From the NCBI GenBank assembly GCA_026708015.1, contig JAPOVT010000025.1, positions 1 through 61,047 on the forward strand: 61,047 nucleotides of DNA. The letters are read 5' to 3'. The stretch comes from a bacterium (GTDB lineage Bacteria; Actinomycetota; Acidimicrobiia; Acidimicrobiales; Bin134). The notes beneath the pieces were generated by a model that saw nothing but the letters and a program-made list of their open reading frames with translations, did not search any database and was not told the origin of the DNA. Positions 46,899 through 54,997 of the stretch are shown one piece after another. Both the position numbers and the translations under genes were made by a program. Numbering within the stretch: position 1 is the stretch's first letter; each line of letters begins with the position of its first letter.

Positions 46899-47851
46899 GC
46901 CGGCTGAGCGCGGGGGATCGCCTGCGGCGGATGCTGGAGCTCGTTCCCTGGGTTATGTCTCAGGGCGGGGCAGAGCTAGACGAGATTTCCCAGCGGTTTG
47001 ACTATCCGGAGGCAGAGCTGAGAGAGGATCTAGTGAGGGTTCTTTTCGTGGTGGGGCTACACCCCTTCACCCCTGACGAGCTGATAAATGTGATGGGCTT
47101 GGATGAAGAGGACAACGGCGGTTGGGTGGCAATCAGCAACGCCGACTACTTCTCCCGTCCGCTGCGGCTTACGTCCGGCCAGGCTCTCGGGTTGATTGGG
47201 GCCGGAGAGGCCTTGCTGTCCGATGCCGATCCCGATGGTCCGCTGAGCCGCGGATTGGCCAAGTTGGCTGCGGGCCTCGGAGTGAGTGTCGGAGAGGATT
47301 TGGCGGTGAGCTTGGGGGAGTCAGCCGGGGAATGGGTTGAGCCGCTATTGGGTGCGGTCGCCGATCGCCGCCAAGTTCGAATTCGATACTTCAGCTTCGG
47401 AAGAGGGCAGGAGTCCGATCGCATCGTCCACCCGTACAGGGTTTTCTCTGAGATGGGCAACTGGTATTTGCAGGGCAACTGCCTGAAGGCCGGGGGCGTG
47501 CGGGTGTTCCGCATCGACCGAATCAGATCCCTCGAAGCGCTGGAGGAATTCTTTGACCCGCCTGATGAGACTCGCCAGCCGTCGGCCTTTGAGGCCCGGT
47601 CGAGCGACCCCCGGGTTGTGCTGCGTCTGGCCCCGGGCGCTTCTTGGGCAATTGAGAAATACCCGACCGAGAAGCAGGTAGTCCTGGACAGCGGAGAGAT
47701 CGATGCCACAATGCCAGTGAGCCAGATCAGCCGGCTGGAACGGCTGTTGCTCCAGCTCGGACCCCAGGCCGAGTTGCGTAGAGCTGATCCGCCGGTTGCC
47801 TCAGACCAAGCCCGAATCGCCGCCCAGCGGGTGCTGGCCCGGTACCGCTAG
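46895..47851 (+). CDS. pafC: WYL-domain transcription regulator PafC
   Basis: This partner of PafB has 318 aa. The N-terminal helix-turn-helix region (LRRMLELVPWVMSQGGAELD then ISQRFDYPEAELREDLVRVL) is followed by a WYL domain (VRIRYFSFGRGQESDRIVHP, then MGNWYLQGNCLKAGGVRVFR) and a C-terminal extension. It starts at TTG 46895, inside the pafB stop. lepB follows after 14 bases. Function is inferred from the mycobacterial pair; the signal bound by the WYL domains is not given by the sequence. Confidence 0.92.
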   Translation: MSRLSAGDRLRRMLELVPWVMSQGGAELDEISQRFDYPEAELREDLVRVLFVVGLHPFTPDELINVMGLDEEDNGGWVAISNADYFSRPLRLTSGQALGLIGAGEALLSDADPDGPLSRGLAKLAAGLGVSVGEDLAVSLGESAGEWVEPLLGAVADRRQVRIRYFSFGRGQESDRIVHPYRVFSEMGNWYLQGNCLKAGGVRVFRIDRIRSLEALEEFFDPPDETRQPSAFEARSSDPRVVLRLAPGASWAIEKYPTEKQVVLDSGEIDATMPVSQISRLERLLLQLGPQAELRRADPPVASDQARIAAQRVLARYR

Positions 47852-47865
47852 GGGAAACGCGGGCC

Positions 47866-48504
47866 ATGAGTATCGACCAGCCGGAGGCCCCGGGGGGCCT
47901 TTCAGCAACTTCCGATGGCGAGGAAGTCCCTGAGAACGACAAGAAGGAGAAGTCCACGGCTCGTGCCATAGCGGAGTGGGTGGCGGTCTTGGCCGGTGCA
48001 CTGGTACTGGCCCTGATACTGCGCTCTGTGCTTTTCCAGGCCTACTACATCCGGTTCACATCCATGGAGCCCACGCTGGGCAACGGCGACCGAGTCCTGG
48101 TGAACAAGCTGGGCTACGACATCGGCGACGTCGATCGTGGGGACTTGGTGGTGTTTGAGCGGCCCCGGGGGGTAAGTGGCCGCCAAGAGGACGATCTCAT
48201 AAAGAGGGTGATCGCCTTGCCGGGCGAGGTAATCGCGTTCGTCGAAGGGGACGTGTACATCGATGGGCGGAGGCTCCACGAGCCCTATCTGGAATCGTCG
48301 GGAATCACTACCGGCAAGACGCCCTCCGGGTGCGCGGCAATTGTGGACGAGGGATGTTTGATTGGGGCCGGGGAGGTGTTCGTCATGGGCGACAACCGGC
48401 CGAACTCAACCGATAGCCGGACATTCGGCCCCATTTCTGAGGACCTGATAGTAGGCCACGCCTTCCTGAGACTGTGGCCGATGACGGACTTCGGCCGCCT
48501 CTAG
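47866..48504 (+). CDS. lepB: Signal peptidase I
   Basis: LepB is the membrane serine protease that removes signal peptides from exported proteins. The 212-aa protein has a charged cytoplasmic N-terminus, one transmembrane helix (VAVLAGALVLALILRSVLFQ) and the catalytic Ser66 in FTSMEPTL. The catalytic Lys113 lies in DLIKRVIALPG, and the final conserved box is VFVMGDNRPNSTDSR. ATG 47866 has AGGGGAA upstream. It directly follows pafC, an uncommon place for it, and its product serves the Tat and Sec substrates; tatA/tatC are about 1.7 kb away. Confidence 0.95.
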   Translation: MSIDQPEAPGGLSATSDGEEVPENDKKEKSTARAIAEWVAVLAGALVLALILRSVLFQAYYIRFTSMEPTLGNGDRVLVNKLGYDIGDVDRGDLVVFERPRGVSGRQEDDLIKRVIALPGEVIAFVEGDVYIDGRRLHEPYLESSGITTGKTPSGCAAIVDEGCLIGAGEVFVMGDNRPNSTDSRTFGPISEDLIVGHAFLRLWPMTDFGRL

Positions 48505-48517
48505 CTGAGGCAGACCA

Positions 48518-49369
48518 CTAACGGTCGAAGTGCTCGTGACCGTGGCCGTGGTCGTTGAACACGTGGGGAACACCGCCCTCGTGGCTGTCGTGCTCTCCGT
48601 GGAACACACAGTCGTCTTCGTCGCCGTGGGCCATGTGGAGGCCGAAGGCTGCTTGGAGATTCTTGTTGGTAAGCACCTCGCCGGGTGTTCCTGCCGCAAC
48701 CATCCGATTGGCTAAGAGAAGCACCTGGTCGCAGAGCTCGGCCTCATCCATGTGATGGGTTGATATGACCACGATCCGCCCCCGCCTGCGCTCATCGTCA
48801 ATAGTTCGAATAATCGATTCCTGGCTAGGCATGTCCAAGCCGGTGATGGGCTCGTCCATCAGAAGAACATCGGCGTCGTGGGCTAAGGCTTGGGCCACCA
48901 TCACCCGCTGGCGTTGGCCTCCCGACAGCTCTCCGAACTGGCGATTCACCAGATCGGCTACTTCCATGCGCTCGGCCGCGTCTTCAATGATGATCCGATC
49001 CGCTGGCCCAAAGCGCCTAATGAGACCTCGGTCCCGAAAGCGGGACATCCGCAACACATCGGACACTCTCAACGGCATCCACGTTCGCAGCCCATGCTGC
49101 TGAGGTACCAACGCCACCGATTTCTCGGATGGGCGGGGTTCGATGGTTCCCTCCGATGGTTGTGCGAGGCCAGCCAACAAACGCAACAAGGTGGTCTTCC
49201 CCGAACCGTTGGCGCCGACTAGAGCGGTGGCAGTGCCGTGGTCTAACTGGCAGGTGACGCCCTGAACCGCTACGTGGCCGTTGCCGTAGGTTGCCGCAAC
49301 ATTGGTCAAGTCGAAGGGTTGTCTGTTGTGAGTAACCAGTGCTTTGAGGAAAGCGGCACGCTCGCTCAT
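48518..49369 (-). CDS. ABC transporter ATPase, metal-uptake type, with His-rich tail
   Basis: This ABC ATPase (283 aa) resembles the zinc/manganese ZnuC/MntB group. It has Walker A in LVGANGSGKTTLLRLL (about residues 51-66), signature LSGGQRQRVMVAQAL, Walker B DVLLMDEPITGLD and the switch His in VVISTHHMDEA. The last 36 residues contain nine histidines (including HGEHDSHEGG and DHGHGHEH), suggesting metal binding. No permease or solute-binding protein is encoded beside it, unlike a normal zinc uptake operon. ATG 49369 overlaps the GDPD stop. The 3' end faces lepB across 13 bases. Confidence 0.88.
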   Translation of the reverse strand: MSERAAFLKALVTHNRQPFDLTNVAATYGNGHVAVQGVTCQLDHGTATALVGANGSGKTTLLRLLAGLAQPSEGTIEPRPSEKSVALVPQQHGLRTWMPLRVSDVLRMSRFRDRGLIRRFGPADRIIIEDAAERMEVADLVNRQFGELSGGQRQRVMVAQALAHDADVLLMDEPITGLDMPSQESIIRTIDDERRRGRIVVISTHHMDEAELCDQVLLLANRMVAAGTPGEVLTNKNLQAAFGLHMAHGDEDDCVFHGEHDSHEGGVPHVFNDHGHGHEHFDR

Positions 49370-50112
49370 CGCCGTTCAGGATACCAGCCTTCCAATGCCA
49401 CCCTCATGCGGTCGACGTGGTCGCTGTATACCGCGTCGATTCCCATATCCAGCAATTCGTTGAGCACTCGGGGCTGCTGCGCATCCCATCCGAAGCACAT
49501 AACTCCAAACCGGTGGAACAATGTGACTAGGCCACCGGTCCAGTCGGTCTGATGGAGGTTCACCGAGTCGATCCCGGATTCGGCTAGCACCGCAGCTCGC
49601 CGCTCCGGCCCACCGGCCATGCGGCTCAGCCGGGTGGAATTGCATAGGCGCACATCAGGCCATTGCTTCCGCAGAAGGACCAGGGTGTCGACATCGGGGT
49701 GGCACAGCCACAGGCGCTCTCGGAGTGCCTCGCCGGTGTCGGCGGCGACCGCGTCCACACTTTCGACCACCGCCGACGCTGCCCCGGCATCCTTCAAGTC
49801 GAGCGATAACTCGAAGTTGGCGCCGCACTCGCTGTAGAGCTCGACCAGGGCCGGGATGTGGTCGGGCAGTTCGTCGCGGCGGCAATCAGAGACAGGACGC
49901 TTTCGACGCCATCGGGATGAGCGAACCAGGCCATCATGGTCGAGCACCGCCTGGCCGTCTGCGGTCACCCAGACATCGCTCTCCAGACCGGCAGCTCCCA
50001 TCTCCAACGCAAGCGAGAAGGCAGCCAGGGTGTTCTCCCGCTCGTGGGCTCGAGCGCCCCGATGGGCGAATCCCAGAGGCGGAATTCGAAGCGGAGATAT
50101 CCGGGGAGGCAC
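49366..50112 (-). CDS. Glycerophosphodiester phosphodiesterase family protein, copy 2
   Basis: This second GDPD-family TIM-barrel protein has 248 aa and only moderate similarity to the copy at 12920-13675. The active-site blocks are FAHRGARAHERENTLAAFSL, ESDVWVTADGQAVLDHDG (Glu-X-Asp and second His) and the late barrel strands FGWDAQQPRVLNELLDMGID. The open frame continues to 50190, overlapping tatA; GTG 50112 is chosen to remove that overlap, and an AATGAT sequence 6 bases before it may be a weak -10 box. Its stop overlaps the ABC ATPase start. The two genes are divergent from tatA. Confidence 0.85.
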   Translation of the reverse strand: MPPRISPLRIPPLGFAHRGARAHERENTLAAFSLALEMGAAGLESDVWVTADGQAVLDHDGLVRSSRWRRKRPVSDCRRDELPDHIPALVELYSECGANFELSLDLKDAGAASAVVESVDAVAADTGEALRERLWLCHPDVDTLVLLRKQWPDVRLCNSTRLSRMAGGPERRAAVLAESGIDSVNLHQTDWTGGLVTLFHRFGVMCFGWDAQQPRVLNELLDMGIDAVYSDHVDRMRVALEGWYPERR

Positions 50113-50170
50113 GCCTTCATCATTGGCTGCTGCCTTGGGCTCGGACAACCTCAGAAAGCAAGTAGAGCGG

Positions 50171-50176
50171 TAGCCT
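50171..50176 (+). promoter_or_regulatory. -10 box for a leaderless tatA-tatC operon
   Basis: TAGCCT is followed by 6 bases and GTG 50183. The promoter lies between the divergent GDPD 2 and tatA starts, which are about 70 bases apart. Confidence 0.5.
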
Positions 50177-50182
50177 CTGGGG

Positions 50183-50506
50183 GTGGGCAACCTCGGATGG
50201 GCTGAGATCGCGGTGATCGTGGTGGTGGCCCTTGTGGTCTTGGGGCCTGAAAAGCTGCCCGGAGCGGCCCGTCAGATCGGCTATGTAATCCGACAGGTGC
50301 GCAAGATCTCCACCGGGTTCCAGCAAGAACTGCAAAATGCCCTCGACGAGCCCATTGAGGAGGAAGCCCGCCGTCGAGGCCGAATTGCCGTCGAAGAGGA
50401 CAAGCTGGCCAGCGGCAAAGAAAGCGAGCCAAGAGCGACTACCGACGGTGAGAAGGAAGGTCCGGGAGCAACACAGTCCTTCGACCAACCGCAAAGCAGC
50501 CCGTGA
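50183..50506 (+). CDS. tatA: Twin-arginine translocase subunit TatA/TatB
   Basis: This is the small Tat component that oligomerises around TatC during export of folded proteins. The 107-aa protein starts MGNLGWAEIAVIVVVALVVL, one transmembrane helix, followed by the hinge GPEKLP, an amphipathic helix (AARQIGYVIRQVRKISTGF) and a charged disordered tail. A Glu in the helix and the GPEKLP hinge fit TatA or TatB, and the tail is rather TatB-like. GTG 50183 has TAGCCT 6 bases upstream. The stop overlaps the tatC GTG by 4 bases. Confidence 0.9.
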   Translation: MGNLGWAEIAVIVVVALVVLGPEKLPGAARQIGYVIRQVRKISTGFQQELQNALDEPIEEEARRRGRIAVEEDKLASGKESEPRATTDGEKEGPGATQSFDQPQSSP

Positions 50507-51366
50507 ACGACACGGGGATGGACCGCGCCCGCTCGGCTGACGAGACCATGCCCTTGATGGGGCATCTTGTTGAGCTGCGGTCGCGACTCATCAAGTGCAT
50601 TTTGGCGGTGGCGGCCGGGGCCGTGGCCTGCTGGGTGCTCTATCCCCAGATCCTGGACCTGATGGTCCAGCCCTACTGCGACATTGTTCCCGAACAGGCC
50701 GTGGTTGAGGAGGCTGCCCGACAAAACCTCTTCGGAGGATGCGAGCTCTTGGTGCTTGATCCGCTGGAGCCGTTCTCCGTTCGGCTGACCGTCGCGGGCT
50801 ACGGCGGGCTGACCCTGGCCATTCCGATCATTCTCTGGCAAGTGTGGAGGTTTGTACAGCCCGGTCTGTACCCTCGTGAGCGTCGCCACGCGGCGGCATT
50901 CACCGTGATCGGCGCCCTTCTGTTCGCTCTTGGTGCTGGCCTGGCCTATTGGAGCATCCCCCGAGCGCTTAAATTTCTGGCCACCATCGGAGGCGAAGAC
51001 CTGGTTACCGGCTTTTCGCCGGCCAAATATCTGTCCTTTGTGATCAAGATGATGGCCGCGTTCGGTATTGGCTTCGAGTTCCCCATACTGCTGGTGTTCT
51101 TGCAGTTCGCGGGGATTATCCACTACCGGCAGCTCATTCGGTGGCGGCGTTTCGCCATTGTCGGCATTGTGGCCCTCGTGGCGGTGATAACCCCCAGCGG
51201 AGACCCGTTCACCCTGATGGTGCTGTCGGTGCCCATGTACTTGTTCTACGAGGCGGCAATCGTCGTTGGCTGGCTGCGCGACCGCCGCGATCGCCGCGAG
51301 ACAACCGACGAGGCCGACGCCAATGCCCTTGAGGCAACACCGGCTGGTTCCCCCAGCGAAGACTGA
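50503..51366 (+). CDS. tatC: Twin-arginine translocase subunit TatC
   Basis: TatC is the polytopic Tat receptor that binds the twin-arginine signal. The 287-aa protein has six hydrophobic helices with the family blocks MPLMGHLVELRSRLIKC, DPLEPFSVRLTVAGYGGLTL, IPIILWQVWRFVQPGLYPRE and YLSFVIKMMAAFGIGFEFPI. A first periplasmic loop contains two cysteines. GTG 50503 overlaps the tatA stop, so the two are coupled. Its place downstream of the pafABC region is common in actinobacteria. Confidence 0.95.
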   Translation: MNDTGMDRARSADETMPLMGHLVELRSRLIKCILAVAAGAVACWVLYPQILDLMVQPYCDIVPEQAVVEEAARQNLFGGCELLVLDPLEPFSVRLTVAGYGGLTLAIPIILWQVWRFVQPGLYPRERRHAAAFTVIGALLFALGAGLAYWSIPRALKFLATIGGEDLVTGFSPAKYLSFVIKMMAAFGIGFEFPILLVFLQFAGIIHYRQLIRWRRFAIVGIVALVAVITPSGDPFTLMVLSVPMYLFYEAAIVVGWLRDRRDRRETTDEADANALEATPAGSPSED

Positions 51367-51371
51367 GCGAC

Positions 51372-51983
51372 ATGCCAATCCGTCGAGGGGAGGACTGGGG
51401 CGAAACCGGCGGGTTGGGACTCAACGGCATGGTAGTTGACAACGATGCCGAAGCCCGAAGGCTGATAGAGGGGGCCCGCCGGACCAATCGCCCGCTGCCC
51501 GAACTCGGGCTGCTGGGAGGAGATTTGTGTCGTACGCTCGGAGGTCGGGGCGATGCCGAGGCAATTCGCTCACCGGAGGCGTGGCGGTTCGATGTGGATC
51601 TGGGGGCCGTATTGCTGGACGGTCGCCTATTCTGGTTCTGCGCCCATCTTGTTGCCCGGAGGAAGGGGTGGGTTGGTGAGGCTCTCGTGGCCATGAATGC
51701 GGCTTGGCGAGGGACCTGGAATCTGGGTCCCAAAGCCCACCCCGGCGATGGGTTGCTGGACATCTCCCACGGGCATTTGTCGACCGGAGATCGGCTGCGG
51801 GCCCTGCGAAGGGTCGGCACTGGGGACCACTTGCCCCACCCCCAAATTCGCTGCCATCGCGCGGGCGCGTTCCAAGTCGAGTTCCAGGGGCCGCTGATGG
51901 TGGAGTTGGACGGGGAGCCGGTCCAGCGGGCCTCCAATTTGTCTATCCGGGTGGAGCCGGCCGCGCTCACCGTGGTGGTCTGA
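51372..51983 (+). CDS. Lipid kinase C-terminal-like protein lacking the catalytic domain
   Basis: This 203-aa soluble protein resembles the C-terminal beta-sandwich of diacylglycerol/lipid kinases (DagK/YegS): LDGRLFWFCAHLVARRKGWV, the Asp-rich PGDGLLDISHGHLS, HPQIRCHRAGAFQVEF and LMVELDGEPVQRASNLSIRV. The N-terminal kinase part with the GGDGT motif is absent, and the first 70 residues (MPIRRGEDWGETGG through ARRTNRPLPELGLLG) show no kinase features. It may be a non-catalytic lipid- or nucleotide-binding protein. ATG 51372 follows tatC by 5 bases and may be the third gene of that operon. Confidence 0.65.
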   Translation: MPIRRGEDWGETGGLGLNGMVVDNDAEARRLIEGARRTNRPLPELGLLGGDLCRTLGGRGDAEAIRSPEAWRFDVDLGAVLLDGRLFWFCAHLVARRKGWVGEALVAMNAAWRGTWNLGPKAHPGDGLLDISHGHLSTGDRLRALRRVGTGDHLPHPQIRCHRAGAFQVEFQGPLMVELDGEPVQRASNLSIRVEPAALTVVV

Positions 51984-52025
51984 TCACCGCGTTGGCAGAT
52001 ACGCAATGGAAGACAGGAAGGCAAC

Positions 52026-52031
52026 TAGCAT
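52026..52031 (+). promoter_or_regulatory. -10 box for a leaderless M20 peptidase start
   Basis: TAGCAT is followed by 7 bases and GTG 52039. An upstream in-frame ATG (52006) would precede the promoter. Confidence 0.45.
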
Positions 52032-52038
52032 TCGGCCC

Positions 52039-53217
52039 GTGACACCCGATGTGGCCAAGCAGCAGATGGCCTCGGAGGTGGATGCTCGAGCAGCCCGTCT
52101 GCTCAGCGTCTCCCACCAGATCCACGAGACTCCTGAACTCTGCTTTGAAGAGCATGCCGCCCACGACTTGTTGTGTACCGTCTTGGAAGAAGAAGGCCTT
52201 GATGTGGAGCGATCGGCCTACGACCTGGATACGGCTTTCGTGGCAAGGGCTGGCCGAGACGGGCCCCATATTGCGGTGATATGCGAATACGATGCTCTGC
52301 CCGAGATCGGGCACGCCTGCGGCCACAACGTCATCGCCGCCGCTGGCTTGGGGGCCGGGCTGGCCGCGGCAACCATGGCCGAAAAGCTTGGGGGACGCGT
52401 CAGCATTGTCGGCACTCCCGCGGAGGAGGGCGGCGGAGGCAAGTGCTACCTGCTTGAGCGGGGCGCTTTTGATGGCATCAGCGCGGCCATGATGGTTCAT
52501 CCCGCCAACCATGAGCTCACTCTTATGAGCGCCATTGCGGTGGAGCAATTGGAGGTGACCTACACCGGCCAGTCGGCCCATGCGTCTGCCTCGCCCCACA
52601 AGGGACGAAACGCCCTCGACGGCGCGGTGTTGGGGTACATGAATGTGGCCGCGCTCCGTCAGCACATACGCCCCGACGAGCGCATCCACGGCATTTTCAC
52701 CCGAGCAGGTGACAAGCCGAACATCGTTCCCCACGATGCGGCCGCGGAGTGGTACGTCAGATCGCCAAAACTCGACAGCCTGGCTGAGCTGCGAGAGAGG
52801 GTGGTGGCCTGTCTCGAGGCCGGTGCCACCGCCGCTGGGGTAGATATCGAGTGCCAGTGCAAAGCGCCCATCTACGCCGACATGATCAACAGCGAAACCA
52901 TGCTGGAGCTCTACGCCCGGAATGCCGCGGCAGAGGGACGGGTGGTGAGCGAGCCGCAATCCTCATACTCGGTGGTGGGCAGCACCGACATGGGAAACGT
53001 CAGCTACGCCGTACCCTCGATCCATCCCATGATCAAGGTGGCCCCCGATGATGTGGCCATCCACACCCCGGAGTTTGCCCACTATGCGAAATCGCCGAGC
53101 GGTGATCAAGCGGTGCTCGACGGGGCGAAGATCATGGCCATGACGGTCGCAGATCTGTGGCTGAATCCCGACGTCCTTGGTAGGGCGGCCGAAGAGTTGG
53201 CCCATGCCCGGGCCTGA
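52039..53217 (+). CDS. M20 family amidohydrolase/peptidase
   Basis: This is a zinc-dependent amidohydrolase of the M20D type (p-aminobenzoyl-glutamate hydrolase/aminoacylase-like). The 392-aa protein has the metal-ligand motifs CEYDALPEIGHACGHNV (about residues 80-96), GTPAEEGGGGKCY with the catalytic Glu pair, and VHPANHE. The dimerisation domain includes GQSAHASASPHKGRNALDG, and the late block is SSYSVVGSTDMGNVSYAVPS. GTG 52039 is preferred because TAGCAT lies 7 bases before it; ATG 52006 would add 11 residues. The substrate is unknown. Confidence 0.88.
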   Translation: MTPDVAKQQMASEVDARAARLLSVSHQIHETPELCFEEHAAHDLLCTVLEEEGLDVERSAYDLDTAFVARAGRDGPHIAVICEYDALPEIGHACGHNVIAAAGLGAGLAAATMAEKLGGRVSIVGTPAEEGGGGKCYLLERGAFDGISAAMMVHPANHELTLMSAIAVEQLEVTYTGQSAHASASPHKGRNALDGAVLGYMNVAALRQHIRPDERIHGIFTRAGDKPNIVPHDAAAEWYVRSPKLDSLAELRERVVACLEAGATAAGVDIECQCKAPIYADMINSETMLELYARNAAAEGRVVSEPQSSYSVVGSTDMGNVSYAVPSIHPMIKVAPDDVAIHTPEFAHYAKSPSGDQAVLDGAKIMAMTVADLWLNPDVLGRAAEELAHARA

Positions 53218-53264
53218 GATGTTCTCTCCGCCGCTGAACTCCAATCAGCAACAGCCCTCTTGAG

Positions 53265-54881
53265 ATGAGCCAGTACGTCGCCGAACAGTTCACCGCTGAG
53301 GAAGAGGACATCCTCCGCCGGTACTTCACCAATCTGGACCAGCCGGTGTTCGCCTTGGTGAACCTGCCGGAGGTGGTCAAAGGAGCGCTGTTCGCGCGCT
53401 ACAGCCGTTCAGCGAAATCGCTCCGGCGGCTGTTCTTGGACGAATTCGTCGGCGAATTGGACATCAGCGGTGACGTGAGCATTGATGCCACGGTGGGACT
53501 TCGACGGGCCGAGGAGCTATATGACCGGGTCTTTTTCGAGTACGGGGATGACTCGGTGGCCCAGTTGGGCGGTGTCCATCTGGCCTGCGAGCAAGCCTCC
53601 AACATCTTGACCAAGGTGCTCGAGTGGGGTCGGCTGATGTCGTACTTGGAGCAGTCCACCCGATACATCGATTACCTGGCTCGCATCGGAGGCCGATATC
53701 GGTACTACCGCGATCCCGAGGTCGGAGAGTCACCTCTGTCGGGCCGCTACGTGGGCGACATGGATCGGATGTTCGAGGCCTATGGCGAACTTCTGCCCGC
53801 TCTAACCGAGTTCTTCCGCCAGCACACCCCAAGGGATCCAGATTCCTCCGATTTCGCCTATCGCCAGGCGGTTCGGGCCAAGGCATTGGATTCGGTTCGG
53901 GGGGTGCTGCCCGCGGCGACGGTATCCAACGTGGGCATTTACGGCACCGGTCAGTCATATGAGCTGTTGCTGCTGCGGATGCGGGCTCATGACCTCCCCG
54001 AGGTTCAGGCCTATGCCGATCTAATGCTGACCGAGCTGCGCAAGGTAATTCCATCCTTCCTGAAGCGGGTGGATCTGGAGGATCGAGGAGTGGTATGGAC
54101 CAGCTATATGGGCGACGTTCAGGAGTCGATGGAGAGCGTGGTCGCCTTTCTGCTGCCGGCCGACATGGTTGCTGACAATGCCCCGATCGTTCGCTTGGTG
54201 GATTACGACCCGGATGCAGAAGAGAAGATGGTGGCCTCCATGCTGTATCCCTATACCCACCTGCCCGAGGAACAGCTGGAGCGAGAGGTCGAGGCGATGG
54301 GAGTGGAAGACCGCCTTTCGGTGGTGCGCGCCTACGTGGGTGACCGGAGCAACCGGCGTCACAAGCCGGGACGGGCCTTGGAACGGCCCTTCTACCGGTT
54401 CGACGTTCTGGCAGACTACGGCGCCTTCCGGGATCTGCAACGGCACCGCATGCTGACCCTGGAATGGCAGAAGCTCAGTCCTCGACACGGGTTCACTCGT
54501 CCCGAATCGGTGGAAGCTTCGGGGTATGCCCCGGTTTTCGACGAGGTTATGGAGCGGTCGGCCGCTCTGTACGACATACTGAATCGAGACTTCCCCGAGC
54601 AGGCTTCCTATGCAGTGAGCTTTGCCTACAAGGTGCGCTTCGCGATGAGCATCAACGCTCGGGCGGCGATGCACCTGATCGAATTGCGCACCACTCCGCA
54701 AGGCCATTCGGTGTACCGAGGGATCGGACAAGAGATGTGGCGTCTGATTCGCGACGAGGCCGGCCATGCCGCGGTGGCTGAAATGATGAGATTTGTGGAT
54801 CTCAGCGAAGAACCTCCGCTGGGCCGTCTTGATGCTGAGCGCCGCGCCGAGGAGCGGCGTCAAGTACGAGAACAGGCGTGA
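53265..54881 (+). CDS. Tandem two-domain ThyX-like flavoprotein
   Basis: The 538-aa product contains two consecutive regions similar to flavin-dependent thymidylate synthase ThyX, which is normally about 220-250 aa. Domain 1 (to about residue 260) keeps the dUMP-side half of the ThyX signature as LMSYLEQSTRYIDY (EQSTRY at 129-134), but has WGR where RHR is expected. Domain 2 keeps RHR (393-395), but its Ser position is Lys403 in MLTLEWQKLSP. Each domain also has the later Arg-containing block (LLLRMRAHDLPEVQAYAD and LIELRTTPQGHSVYRG). Whether it makes dTMP is uncertain. The start is ATG 53265, with only a weak ribosome-binding site. Confidence 0.8.
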   Translation: MSQYVAEQFTAEEEDILRRYFTNLDQPVFALVNLPEVVKGALFARYSRSAKSLRRLFLDEFVGELDISGDVSIDATVGLRRAEELYDRVFFEYGDDSVAQLGGVHLACEQASNILTKVLEWGRLMSYLEQSTRYIDYLARIGGRYRYYRDPEVGESPLSGRYVGDMDRMFEAYGELLPALTEFFRQHTPRDPDSSDFAYRQAVRAKALDSVRGVLPAATVSNVGIYGTGQSYELLLLRMRAHDLPEVQAYADLMLTELRKVIPSFLKRVDLEDRGVVWTSYMGDVQESMESVVAFLLPADMVADNAPIVRLVDYDPDAEEKMVASMLYPYTHLPEEQLEREVEAMGVEDRLSVVRAYVGDRSNRRHKPGRALERPFYRFDVLADYGAFRDLQRHRMLTLEWQKLSPRHGFTRPESVEASGYAPVFDEVMERSAALYDILNRDFPEQASYAVSFAYKVRFAMSINARAAMHLIELRTTPQGHSVYRGIGQEMWRLIRDEAGHAAVAEMMRFVDLSEEPPLGRLDAERRAEERRQVREQA

Positions 54882-54952
54882 GCCCGAGAGCTCCATTCGG
54901 ATGAGAAAATGTTTCTTCCAGGAAGACCACACATGGCCGGGGTAATGGTGTC

Positions 54953-54958
54953 TATGAT
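54953..54958 (+). promoter_or_regulatory. Probable -10 box of the acidic protein operon
   Basis: TATGAT lies 45 bases before ATG 54998. Transcription from about 54965 would give a 33-base leader containing the ribosome-binding site AGGGGAG. I see no clear -35 box. Confidence 0.4.
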
Positions 54959-54997
54959 CCGCGCTGATCGGTATGCCTGAGGAGGTAGCAGGGGAGC

